Below are positions 38,956 to 46,945 of a stretch of DNA of 64,000 nt, one piece after another; the stretch's first letter is position 1; each line of letters opens with the position of its first letter. Origin of the DNA: Saprospiraceae bacterium UBA7328 (GTDB lineage Bacteria > Bacteroidota > Bacteroidia > Chitinophagales > Saprospiraceae); NCBI GenBank assembly GCA_002471345.1, contig DKPS01000047.1, positions 1-64,000 of the forward strand, written 5' to 3'. The notes beneath the pieces were generated by a model. It saw only the letters and a list, made by a program, of their open reading frames with translations, was not told where the DNA came from and did no database searches. Position numbers and translations under genes: made by a program.

Positions 38956-39555
38956 GTGAATATTTTAACAAATCCAAAGGAACATAAGGGGTTACTCAAG
39001 GCCAAAAAGGATGGTATAGATAACATATCTAAGATTGATTACAATGTGATCAAAACTTCGATGCGTAATAATGTGGAGTTCACATCTATAGCTGACAATA
39101 AAGCCAATATATTGCTGACCCTTTCCTCGCTTCTTTTTACCATTTTAATACCTGTGGTACTGAGTAATATCGAGATAATCATTGATGAAATGCTCTATAT
39201 TCCTCTATTGATGTTAGCTCTTACATGTGTGGTCTCTATAGTCATGGCAGCACTTGTAACACGACCTATGAAGTTAAGTGGACAAGGATTTAAAGTCTCA
39301 GGGAAACAACAGTTTAGTCCATTCTTTTTTGGAAATTATTACAAATTGAGTGAGCAGGCATATAAAAATCATGTTGCAGAAATGCTAGAAGAGCCAGAAA
39401 TGATGAAGCAATACATTATGTCAGATATGTATCACATTGGAGTAGGATTAGGTAAAAAGTATAGTCGAATCAGAAGGTGTTATAATGTATTTATTTCTGG
39501 CATTTTACTTTCTGTTTCCACAGCAGTTTTGGTTTTGGCAGTAAATTATTTGTAG
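38956..39555 (+). CDS. DUF5706 / Pycsar-effector-like membrane protein
   Basis: The 199-residue protein has two N-terminal membrane segments after the motif SMRNNVEFTSIADNKANILL, then a loop, and a third membrane segment at the C-terminus. The ADNKANILL pattern belongs to the DUF5706 family, which includes transmembrane effectors of Pycsar anti-phage systems and many proteins of unknown role. The start is a GTG at 38956; the first ATG (39061) would cut into the conserved segment. No pyrimidine cyclase or receptor domain is next to it, so a defence role is not shown. The nearest cyclase in the window is about 18 kb away. Confidence 0.75.
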   Translation: MNILTNPKEHKGLLKAKKDGIDNISKIDYNVIKTSMRNNVEFTSIADNKANILLTLSSLLFTILIPVVLSNIEIIIDEMLYIPLLMLALTCVVSIVMAALVTRPMKLSGQGFKVSGKQQFSPFFFGNYYKLSEQAYKNHVAEMLEEPEMMKQYIMSDMYHIGVGLGKKYSRIRRCYNVFISGILLSVSTAVLVLAVNYL

Positions 39556-39600
39556 TATACTTTACACTTTGGTGTTTTGTAATTTTGGCTAAACTTCACC

Positions 39601-40428
39601 TTAAATATATTCATCATTATCCCTCTCTTTCACTGCTTTCTTAAATCCCACTTCTTCACATCTATTTTTAAATGCAACTCCTTCTGGAGAATGTCTTGTA
39701 ATTCCATCAAAAATGGTAGCCATCATCTGGGTGTTTTCAAGGCCCATTTGATTGTAGGCTTGATTGATAACCATTTTTTGCATCATCAGCTGATTTTGTG
39801 GAATACCTGCCATTCGGTTAGCTAATTTTAGCACTTCTTCATCCAATAATTCCTTTGGACACGATTTATAAATTAATCCCATCTTTTCGGCCTCAATTCC
39901 TGTTATTAAATCACCAGTTAGCAACATTCTCTTTGCTTTTTCTACTCCTAACCGATACACCCACATCATTGTAGTGGGACAACCCCATAATCGTGCTGGA
40001 GGGTATCCGATCTTAGCATCATCCGCCATAATTACTATGTCAGAGCATAAAGCTATGTCACTTCCTCCAGCCACTGCATATCCATGTATCTTGCAAATGA
40101 CAGGTTTGTAGCTTCTCCATAGACTCATAAACTGCTCGGTATTCCTTTTCATCATTTTATAATCAATAGTAGGATCCCATGGCATATCTTGACTGCCTAC
40201 TTGAGGTCTAGGTTTTTCTGCATATTCTTTTAAGTCATATCCACTACAGAAGGCTTTACCAGTACCTTGCAAAATAATAACATGAACATCTTTATCTTCA
40301 TTTGCTTGCAAAACACATTTTTCGATAGCTGAAGGCATTTCATGATTGATGGCATTAAATCGCTCTGGTCTATTTAGTGTGAGAAAAGCTAGTCTCCCTT
40401 CTTTTTTATAGCTTACGATGTTGTCCAT
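39601..40428 (-). CDS. Enoyl-CoA hydratase/isomerase (crotonase) family protein
   Basis: The 275-residue protein shows the crotonase fold: N-terminal LTLNRPERFNAIN, the oxyanion-hole segments KAFCSGYDLKEYAE and IHGYAVAGGSDIALCSD, and a C-terminal helical part. Members hydrate, isomerise or hydrolyse acyl-CoA esters. The usual catalytic glutamates are not obvious at GYPPARLWGCP, so the exact reaction is open. The start is 9 bases after the restored stop of the SDR gene, so the two form an operon and may act on the same CoA-linked substrate. Confidence 0.88.
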   Translation of the reverse strand: MDNIVSYKKEGRLAFLTLNRPERFNAINHEMPSAIEKCVLQANEDKDVHVIILQGTGKAFCSGYDLKEYAEKPRPQVGSQDMPWDPTIDYKMMKRNTEQFMSLWRSYKPVICKIHGYAVAGGSDIALCSDIVIMADDAKIGYPPARLWGCPTTMMWVYRLGVEKAKRMLLTGDLITGIEAEKMGLIYKSCPKELLDEEVLKLANRMAGIPQNQLMMQKMVINQAYNQMGLENTQMMATIFDGITRHSPEGVAFKNRCEEVGFKKAVKERDNDEYI

Positions 40429-40437
40429 AACATTTTT

Positions 40438-41198
40438 TTATCTGATAAATCCTCCTTCTGAATGAATGATTTGTCCTGTAATCCATTCAGCATCCTCACT
40501 TACAAGAAATCCTATAAGATTTGCTGTGTCTTTAGGTATTCCTATTCTTTTCATAGGAAACTGGGTTTCCAGTTCTTTTTTAAGGTTATTATCCATCCAG
40601 TATCATTAGGTCCGGGGTTCACAGCGTTGATAGTTATTCCTCTTGAAGCTAGCACACTTGATAAGGTATCGGTCAGAGTCTCTACAGACCCTTTAGTAAT
40701 AGCATATGCTATTTCGGTTGACATTTTACCTAAAGATTGTCCAGATGTCAAATTGATAATCCTTCCACCATGATCAATATTGAATTGTTTTACGAATGTA
40801 GTACTGAGTAAAGTGGTTGCCTTTACATTGATGGCATAATGACGATCTAATTCTGAAGCATTCAGATTGTGAATATTCGTCATAGTACTATATGTAGCAT
40901 TATTTACTAATACAGAGATCAAACCTAATTTGTCATTTGCTTTTTGAAATAGGAGATCTGGTGATGTTTCTAATGCCAAATCAAGTTCTAACTTTTCACA
41001 TTGGACGCCCAAAGCAATAATCTCCTTCTGTATCATATCAGGCTCCATTGAATTTACTTTCCATGGCATCTCATTGTCATATTCTGTCCAATAAGTAAAG
41101 AATATATCAAAGTTTCTTTTTGCTAATTCTAGACAGATAGCTCTTCCCATTCCTTTGAGCCGACTTACTCCTGTGACTAGTGCTACCTTTCTTTCCAT
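40438..41198 (-). pseudogene. Short-chain dehydrogenase/reductase, broken by a frameshift near 40593
   Basis: The open part (41198-40551, 215 residues) has the SDR motifs TGVSRLKGMGRAI (cofactor), NNAT and YAITKG, in which Tyr and Lys are catalytic. After NPGPNDTGW the frame breaks into unrelated residues. Adding one base at the GG at 40593-40594 gives a fitting C-terminus, DNNLKKELETQF onward, including EWITGQIIHSEGGF and a stop at 40438-40440. The typical SDR length (about 253 residues) is then reached, and the gene ends just before the crotonase ATG. A lost G in sequencing or a new mutation would explain it. Confidence 0.85.
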
Positions 41199-41271
41199 AA
41201 AATCTTTTGATCATCGAAATGCTAAATATCCTCCTTTTACCTATCTTTTCTCCATAATAATATCAATCAAA

Positions 41272-41847
41272 ATGAAAAGTACCTCAATAAGAATATTGAT
41301 TTTAATCGCTTTATCTATATCGATGATAGCGACAGCATGTAAATGTGATGAAGATTGCTGTAAAAAAGATAAAGTAGAAATCCCTGCCGTGGATTATGAT
41401 AAAAAATTAGATGACCTGGGAATAGAGCTTATGCAACCAGGTGCTCCCGTTGCAAATTATGTAAACTTGGTACAGACCGGAAATTTAATCTTTCTTGCTG
41501 GAAAGGGGCCTTCTTTACCCGATGGTGGATATATCACTGGTAAAGTCGGAGCTGATCTAAGTCAAGAAGAAGGTTATGTGGCAGCAAGGCAAGCAGCTAT
41601 TATTCAGTTATCAGTTCTTAAGGAACATCTAGGTGATTTGAATAAAATTAAACAATGTGTGAAAGTATTGGGAATGGTGAATTGTACTCCAGATTATGGA
41701 AATCAACCAGAAGTGGTAAATGGATTTTCAGATTTAATCGTAGAGGTATTAGGAGAAAGGGGTAAACATGCAAGAGCAGCAGTGGGGATGAATTCGCTAC
41801 CTCGTAATATTGCTGTTGAAGTTGAGATGATTGTGGAGGTTTTTTAA
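41272..41847 (+). CDS. RidA/YjgF-family lipoprotein
   Basis: The ATG at 41272 gives a 191-residue protein with a signal and lipobox (MIATAC). The longer open frame extends 39 residues into the divergent SDR gene. The body is a RidA-like (YjgF/L-PSP) domain with LVQTGNLIFLAGKGP, AARQAAIIQLSVLKEHLGD and HARAAVGMNSLPRNIAVEVEMI. RidA proteins hydrolyse reactive enamines, with an Arg in the motif ARAAVG. An exported, lipid-anchored RidA is uncommon. A gap of 73 bases separates it from the divergent SDR gene. Confidence 0.85.
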   Translation: MKSTSIRILILIALSISMIATACKCDEDCCKKDKVEIPAVDYDKKLDDLGIELMQPGAPVANYVNLVQTGNLIFLAGKGPSLPDGGYITGKVGADLSQEEGYVAARQAAIIQLSVLKEHLGDLNKIKQCVKVLGMVNCTPDYGNQPEVVNGFSDLIVEVLGERGKHARAAVGMNSLPRNIAVEVEMIVEVF

Positions 41848-41906
41848 GTATGGATAAAAGTGATAAGATCAAAGAACTAAGCTGATTTGAACAGAAATAG
41901 AAGAAC

Positions 41907-43262
41907 ATGAAAAATACATTACTATTAATTCTTTTAATTAGCCCAAGCCTATTTTTTGGTCAAGCAGCCCCTCCTGATCATGATCCACGTATCTATGATA
42001 TAATCGATGAAGTATCAGTGGAAAGAATAGAAACTGACATCAGAAAATTGGCCAATTTTGGGACAAGACATACGCTCTCTGATACTCTGTCCACAACTAG
42101 AGGAATAGGTGCTGCCCGAAGATGGATTAAGAATCAATTTGATCAAATTTCATCTGAATGTGGGGATTGCTTGGAGGTCAAATATCATAGTGGGATAGTA
42201 GAGGAAGGAGAAAGTAGAAGAATACCTGTAAGGACTAAGATCGTAAATGTCTTAGCTATAAAAAGAGGATCAAAATATCCAAATCGGTATATTATAATGT
42301 CAGGGGATATTGATTCTCGTATAAGTGACCCTCTTAATGCTACTGATGATAGCCCTGGCGCAAATGACAATGCATCAGGAATGGCTGGGGTTATTGAAGC
42401 GGCTCGAGTTTTATCAAAATATGACTTTCCTTCTAGTATCCTTTTTGTAGGCCTTTCTGGTGAGGAGCAAGGACTTTTTGGCGGTAAGTTTTTAGCTGCT
42501 GATGCAAAAAAAGAAGGGTGGAATATTGTAGGGGTTTTGAACAACGACATGATCGGAAATATCAAAGGTGTAGATGGTATAATTGATAACAGAAGCTTCA
42601 GAATATTTTCAGAACCTAATCCTCCCAATAGAAATGAAAGAGATCAGATATGGGATAGAGTATATGGGGGAGAGGTAGATGGTCCTTCAAGGCAACTAGC
42701 TCGATATGTACATAAAATGACTAGTCTATACATGCCAATGATGAAGCCCAAGATGGTATATAGGCTTGATCGTTTTGGTAGAGGAGGTCATCATCGCCCA
42801 TTTAATGATGAAGGATTTCCTGGGATAAGGATCATGGAGACACACGAAAACTACGATATGCAACATCAAGATATTAGAGTAGAAGAAGGAAAGGAATATG
42901 GTGATGTAATAGAAGGGGTAAATTTTGATTATGCAGGAAAACTCACAGCAGTAAATGCCATCAATTTGGCCGGAATTGCTTGGGCACCTCCACAACCCGA
43001 CTATGTATCAATTGGTGGAATAGTGAGGCCGTCAACCAGGCTCAAATGGGACCTTGTTGAAGATGAGAATATTGCTGGATATAGGGTGTATTGGAGAGAT
43101 ACTACTATGCCTCAATGGGAACACAGTAGGTTTGTGACTGATACAGATGTGACTTTAGAAGGAGTGGTAATAGACAATTTCTTATTTGGTGTGGCGACGG
43201 TTGGTAAAAATGGAAATGAAAGTGTGGTTACCTATCCTAAGACTTTGATTCCAAGACGTTAA
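41907..43262 (+). CDS. M28-family zinc peptidase, exported
   Basis: The 451-residue protein has a signal peptide (LFFGQ), a zinc peptidase domain (about 100-345) and a fibronectin type III-like tail (about 360-445). Likely metal and catalytic residues are Asp154 (PGANDNASG), Glu186-Glu187 (SGEEQGL), Asp214 (NNDMIGN) and a His in RGGHHRPF. The usual first ligand in the HxD motif is Asp here (GDID, Asp134). That variant appears in some members of the family and may change the metal or activity. M28 enzymes are aminopeptidases or carboxypeptidases. The gene follows the RidA-like gene by 59 bases in the same direction. Confidence 0.87.
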   Translation: MKNTLLLILLISPSLFFGQAAPPDHDPRIYDIIDEVSVERIETDIRKLANFGTRHTLSDTLSTTRGIGAARRWIKNQFDQISSECGDCLEVKYHSGIVEEGESRRIPVRTKIVNVLAIKRGSKYPNRYIIMSGDIDSRISDPLNATDDSPGANDNASGMAGVIEAARVLSKYDFPSSILFVGLSGEEQGLFGGKFLAADAKKEGWNIVGVLNNDMIGNIKGVDGIIDNRSFRIFSEPNPPNRNERDQIWDRVYGGEVDGPSRQLARYVHKMTSLYMPMMKPKMVYRLDRFGRGGHHRPFNDEGFPGIRIMETHENYDMQHQDIRVEEGKEYGDVIEGVNFDYAGKLTAVNAINLAGIAWAPPQPDYVSIGGIVRPSTRLKWDLVEDENIAGYRVYWRDTTMPQWEHSRFVTDTDVTLEGVVIDNFLFGVATVGKNGNESVVTYPKTLIPRR

Positions 43263-43326
43263 ATTTAGGCTTAAGAAGAAGAAATTGAGATCCGATCTAT
43301 TCCCACATGGTAAAATAAAGAAGGTT

Positions 43327-43356
43327 TAGATTGTACATTTTGTCATTTACAATCTA
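43327..43356. terminator. Hairpin between convergent genes
   Basis: A 9-bp stem (43327-43335 with 43348-43356) lies between the M28 peptidase and the aromatic amino acid hydroxylase genes, which converge. It has no strong T tract. Confidence 0.45.
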
Positions 43357-43407
43357 CCAGTTTCAGAAATGTTCTAACAATTTTATGCAGTTAGAAATAA
43401 AAGCATA

Positions 43408-44127
43408 TCACATCTTATTTGCAATACCTTCAATCACATTCACCAATTGCTCTAAACTATCAAAAATGTAATATTTTCCTTGAAAGCTATGTCGATCATA
43501 TGATTCTCCTGATTGAAGAGCTTCACTAGTAAATTCTATCTGGTTTTCAGGTTTATAAGCAGCGAAGACTTCAGAAGAAGAATAAAAAGTGGCACCAAAG
43601 GCCTTAATACCTGACGGCTCTCTGATTAAACCAAGCTCTATGAGCATGCCACCTATGAAATCGAGTGCTCTTAATAGATCTTCTCTTTTGCTTTCATAGG
43701 CTTCGATATAAGTCTTTGCTAATAGTTGATACATATCAGAATAATTCTTCTCTGCCATAAAGGGAATATGTCCCATTATATCATGCCATATATCAGGTTC
43801 ATCACAGTATTCTAATTCTTCTGGGGTTCGTACAAAACTGGTCAAAGGCATTTTATAATCAGCAATCATAGAATACCAATCGATTTGTTCAAGGATGATA
43901 TTCTTACTGGTCTGTACAAAAGTATATCCTGTATAAGGTTTGATAGCAGCAGTCAAATCTTCTGCCAGTGGCCTTTTACTGTGATCCATTCCTAATTTGG
44001 ATAATCCTGATATCCATATGGTAGAAATGGCATTAAGAGATTGTAAATTTTGAAAATGTGTTTCAAAAAGTGTTTGCCAATTACTATCATCAATTAAAGG
44101 ATCAAAAGTTCTTGCCTCTTTGTACAT
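43408..44127 (-). CDS. Biopterin-dependent aromatic amino acid hydroxylase (phenylalanine 4-monooxygenase-like)
   Basis: The 239-residue protein consists of the catalytic domain only. The non-heme iron site is visible: His115 and His120 in DIWHDIMGH, and Glu164 in FIGGMLIELGL. The following IKAFGATFYSSSEVFAAY is a conserved family segment. Enzymes of this family use tetrahydrobiopterin and oxygen to hydroxylate Phe, Tyr or Trp; which one cannot be decided from the sequence. It is somewhat shorter than the usual bacterial phenylalanine hydroxylase. It lies 22 bases downstream of an aromatic amino acid decarboxylase-type gene, so the two are an operon. Confidence 0.88.
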   Translation of the reverse strand: MYKEARTFDPLIDDSNWQTLFETHFQNLQSLNAISTIWISGLSKLGMDHSKRPLAEDLTAAIKPYTGYTFVQTSKNIILEQIDWYSMIADYKMPLTSFVRTPEELEYCDEPDIWHDIMGHIPFMAEKNYSDMYQLLAKTYIEAYESKREDLLRALDFIGGMLIELGLIREPSGIKAFGATFYSSSEVFAAYKPENQIEFTSEALQSGESYDRHSFQGKYYIFDSLEQLVNVIEGIANKM

Positions 44128-44149
44128 CAGTTTCTATTTAAATATAAAA

Positions 44150-45580
44150 TTAGTGTGAGCTAGTCATTTCTTTCAAAATGTTAAGATATTTATCCACGTG
44201 TCTTTTATGGGTTCTAAAATTCACTATTGCTATTCTCAACCAAAATACTTCATCAATGGATGTGGAAGAAACGAAAACTCTACCGTCAGATTTTATTGCT
44301 TTCACCAATTTAGCATTGAATGTATTTGCATCTTCATTTTTAGGTATAAACCGATAAATACCCACAGATAGTTGAGGTTCAGGTCCCACTTCAAAACCAA
44401 TTTTTTGGACTTCTTCATGAAAATATTTTGTAAGCAGATATTTTTCATAAAGACAGTTTCTAAATGGAGCTACACCATATAATTGCAAAGGCATCCACAT
44501 TCTTAAACCTCTAAAATGCTTAGTTAACTCAGGTGAAAGATCAGCCGGTGATGGCTCGTCTTCGCTACTTATAACATCTTGCAGATAATTAGCAGAGCAT
44601 TCAAAAGTATCGTATAGTTTTTTTCCTTCTCTGACCAATACAATTCCAGATCCATAAGGTAAAAAGAGACTCTTATGAGGATCTAGTACCACAGAATCAG
44701 ATCGTTCCATACCCTTAAATAGATGTTTTAATTCATCTACCAATGCAAAGTAACCTCCATAAGCACCATCCACATGAAACCAAATATTATGGGCTTCAGC
44801 TATATCAGCTATGGCATCAAAAGGGTCCACAGCACCTGTATCTGTGCTGCCACAAGAGGCCGCTACAAAGAATGGAATTAGTCCTTCTTCTTTGTCTTTT
44901 TTAACTTGCTGAGCTAATGCTGAAGCGTCCATTCTGAATCGATTATCTAAGGCTATTTGGCGCATTACACTATTTCCTAACCCAGCTATGGTTACAGCTT
45001 TTTGGACACAATGATGTGTTTGTTTCGAAAAGTAAATAACAGATTTTCTAATTTGCTCAGGAGCTATTGATTTTGCTTCTCTAGCTGTGGTCACGGCAAT
45101 TAGGTTGGCAATAGATCCTCCAGAGGTAATATTGCCATACGTAGATTCAGGGTAGCCTAATATTTTTGCACTCCATCTAATCAGTTGGTTCTCAGCTTTT
45201 ACAGCCCCAGGAGCAGAGAAAAATAGGCCAGCATACTTATTACCTAAAGCGGCAAGATAATCTGCAATGGCTGAGGCAAAGAGTCCTCCTCCTGGAATGT
45301 ACCCAAAATGCCCAGGAGCAGCAGGATTTAGTCCTGGAGTATGAATAGCTGCATGCATAAGATGGACTGTATCACTGGCCGATCTTCCATGCTCTATGAT
45401 TGGCACCTTATCTAGTAAATCTAGCTTACTTAGATCTTCATGAAACATATGGGTTTCTTCAAGGTCATGAAGAAACCACTGTGTATACTTCCATGCTTCT
45501 TCGAATAAATCTTCTCGTTCTTCTATAGAGGGTTCTAAGACTGTAGAGAGTTCCTCAAGACGCTCAATTTCATTTTCCAA
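44150..45580 (-). CDS. PLP-dependent group II amino acid decarboxylase (aromatic-L-amino-acid decarboxylase-like)
   Basis: The 476-residue protein has the family motifs GNITSGGSIANL, the PLP-contacting HVDGAYGG and the PLP lysine Lys303 in DPHKSLFLPYG. Group II decarboxylases turn aromatic amino acids, glutamate or other acids into amines. The start must be the TTG at 45580, since an in-frame stop lies a few codons upstream and the next ATG is far inside. The gene is followed by the aromatic amino acid hydroxylase gene. Together they could make hydroxylated aromatic amines such as tyramine or serotonin-like compounds (inference). Confidence 0.88.
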   Translation of the reverse strand: MENEIERLEELSTVLEPSIEEREDLFEEAWKYTQWFLHDLEETHMFHEDLSKLDLLDKVPIIEHGRSASDTVHLMHAAIHTPGLNPAAPGHFGYIPGGGLFASAIADYLAALGNKYAGLFFSAPGAVKAENQLIRWSAKILGYPESTYGNITSGGSIANLIAVTTAREAKSIAPEQIRKSVIYFSKQTHHCVQKAVTIAGLGNSVMRQIALDNRFRMDASALAQQVKKDKEEGLIPFFVAASCGSTDTGAVDPFDAIADIAEAHNIWFHVDGAYGGYFALVDELKHLFKGMERSDSVVLDPHKSLFLPYGSGIVLVREGKKLYDTFECSANYLQDVISSEDEPSPADLSPELTKHFRGLRMWMPLQLYGVAPFRNCLYEKYLLTKYFHEEVQKIGFEVGPEPQLSVGIYRFIPKNEDANTFNAKLVKAIKSDGRVFVSSTSIDEVFWLRIAIVNFRTHKRHVDKYLNILKEMTSSH

Positions 45581-45698
45581 TATTCAGTGCTTTTTTAAAA
45601 AGATGTGCTAAAGTACTAAGATTAGTAATAGCCCGAATGTGAGAACATATAAATTGCCGAGGCATCAGAATGACAGACACTTTGGCTCAGTTGAACTT

Positions 45699-45992
45699 CT
45701 ATAATTCCTTTAGCCATTGATCAAAATGTTGCAAAACAGTCTGCCAATTTTCAATTCTTTGTGCTGATTCTTTGCCTTGTTTTATTTCGAAAAAAGTGAT
45801 TTCTATCCATTCTTTCGAGTTTTCATCCACAGTAGTTTCATTCTTAGCTATGTAAGAGAATGTGCTTTTAGTGTCATTATGCTGTGTGATAATTGTTCCT
45901 TTTCTTTTAATAAAAGAAAATTGTGGCTTGTCTAATCCATTATCTGTGAAGGCCTGAAGTAAATCTTGTCTATGATGAGTATAAAATTTCAA
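45699..45992 (-). CDS. Hypothetical protein (97 residues)
   Basis: I recognise no family. The 97 residues form an alternating beta-strand and helix pattern ending in a WQTVLQHFDQWLKEL helix, without a signal or membrane segment. The start is a TTG whose last two bases overlap the stop of the MtfA-like gene (TTGA), a typical coupled arrangement. Translation coupling to the gene upstream is the main support that it is real. Confidence 0.55.
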   Translation of the reverse strand: MKFYTHHRQDLLQAFTDNGLDKPQFSFIKRKGTIITQHNDTKSTFSYIAKNETTVDENSKEWIEITFFEIKQGKESAQRIENWQTVLQHFDQWLKEL

Positions 45993-46816
45993 GAGTAAAA
46001 GATATTCTTAAAAGCATCAGAATATTGAGGAAAATGTTTTTCCATTAAATTTTGATACTGAAAAAAAGCATATGCAAATAGAGCCTGACTTTGCAATAAT
46101 CTCTCTCCTATCAACTCTTTGATTTGATCTGTTGAGTAGGGTAGTATAGGGTCTAATTTACTGATGTCATTAGCATTTATCATTGGATAGCCTTCATGTT
46201 TAGCATCCTTCATATGAGCGGTGATCCATGAATACAGACCTATATTGAAAAATTGACGCGTATTTATAAACCCGTTAATAAGATGTGGTTTTGACATAAG
46301 TATGATACCATCGGTGGAGTGTACTTCGCATGGATGAAGGTATTTATGTTCAGGTGATGGAAATGTATGAGGATAGAGGATAACACGATCATAGTTTTTA
46401 AATAAAAAATCTTCCTGATGAAATGTGATCTTTAGCGCTTCATGAATAGCGAGAAGTTTGTATTGCTCTGGAATTTTATGTTCTTCTTTGGCCTTGAGAA
46501 CAAAGTCTTTACTATCCAAAAAAAGACTTGCTCGTTGTTCAAATTTGTTTTTTTCTTCATCCGACAATTCTCGATAAAAAACTGAATTTTCAATAAGCCA
46601 ATCCACTAATGGCTTCTCTAAGCCAATTTTCTGCCTCTGAATCCACCAGTAATCTATTTGTGGTCTGAAAGTGTATAAAAAGGTCAAAACTAAAATAGGT
46701 ACAATTATCCAACCCATATAATCTCTATACTCATGAGAAAAGGACAGAGGAAGAAGGATAGCTAGTGCGAGTAAGAAAGGAACGGCTAAAATTATACTGA
46801 GAGAAGTTATACGCAT
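45989..46816 (-). CDS. MtfA-like (M90) membrane protein lacking the zinc motif
   Basis: The 275-residue protein has two N-terminal membrane segments (about 4-27 and 34-50). The rest follows the MtfA/M90 zinc peptidase pattern: KNKFEQRASLFL, then KLLAIHEALKITF, YDRVILYPHTFPSP and a FNIGLYSWITAHM segment. Where family members have HEFAH, this protein has YSWIT, so the zinc-binding His and catalytic Glu are missing. It is probably an inactive or altered relative that binds a partner protein. The start is a clear ATG, and the downstream 97-residue gene overlaps its stop. Confidence 0.65.
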   Translation of the reverse strand: MRITSLSIILAVPFLLALAILLPLSFSHEYRDYMGWIIVPILVLTFLYTFRPQIDYWWIQRQKIGLEKPLVDWLIENSVFYRELSDEEKNKFEQRASLFLDSKDFVLKAKEEHKIPEQYKLLAIHEALKITFHQEDFLFKNYDRVILYPHTFPSPEHKYLHPCEVHSTDGIILMSKPHLINGFINTRQFFNIGLYSWITAHMKDAKHEGYPMINANDISKLDPILPYSTDQIKELIGERLLQSQALFAYAFFQYQNLMEKHFPQYSDAFKNIFYS

Positions 46817-46945
46817 TAGGAGAAAACGTCAGGAGTGTTAATGTATTTTTTAATTTGAAAGTAAAGTGATATTGGCGATTTCTCTCCCATTTACATATTT
46901 AAGTTTTTATAATAGGTGCAATTTGTATCTTATCGAATGTTTTAT

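Noticed and set aside
38956..39555. A complete Pycsar defence system
   Set aside because: Only an effector-like protein is present; no adjacent cyclase is found. The cyclase in the window is 18 kb away in another operon and looks like an adenylate cyclase.
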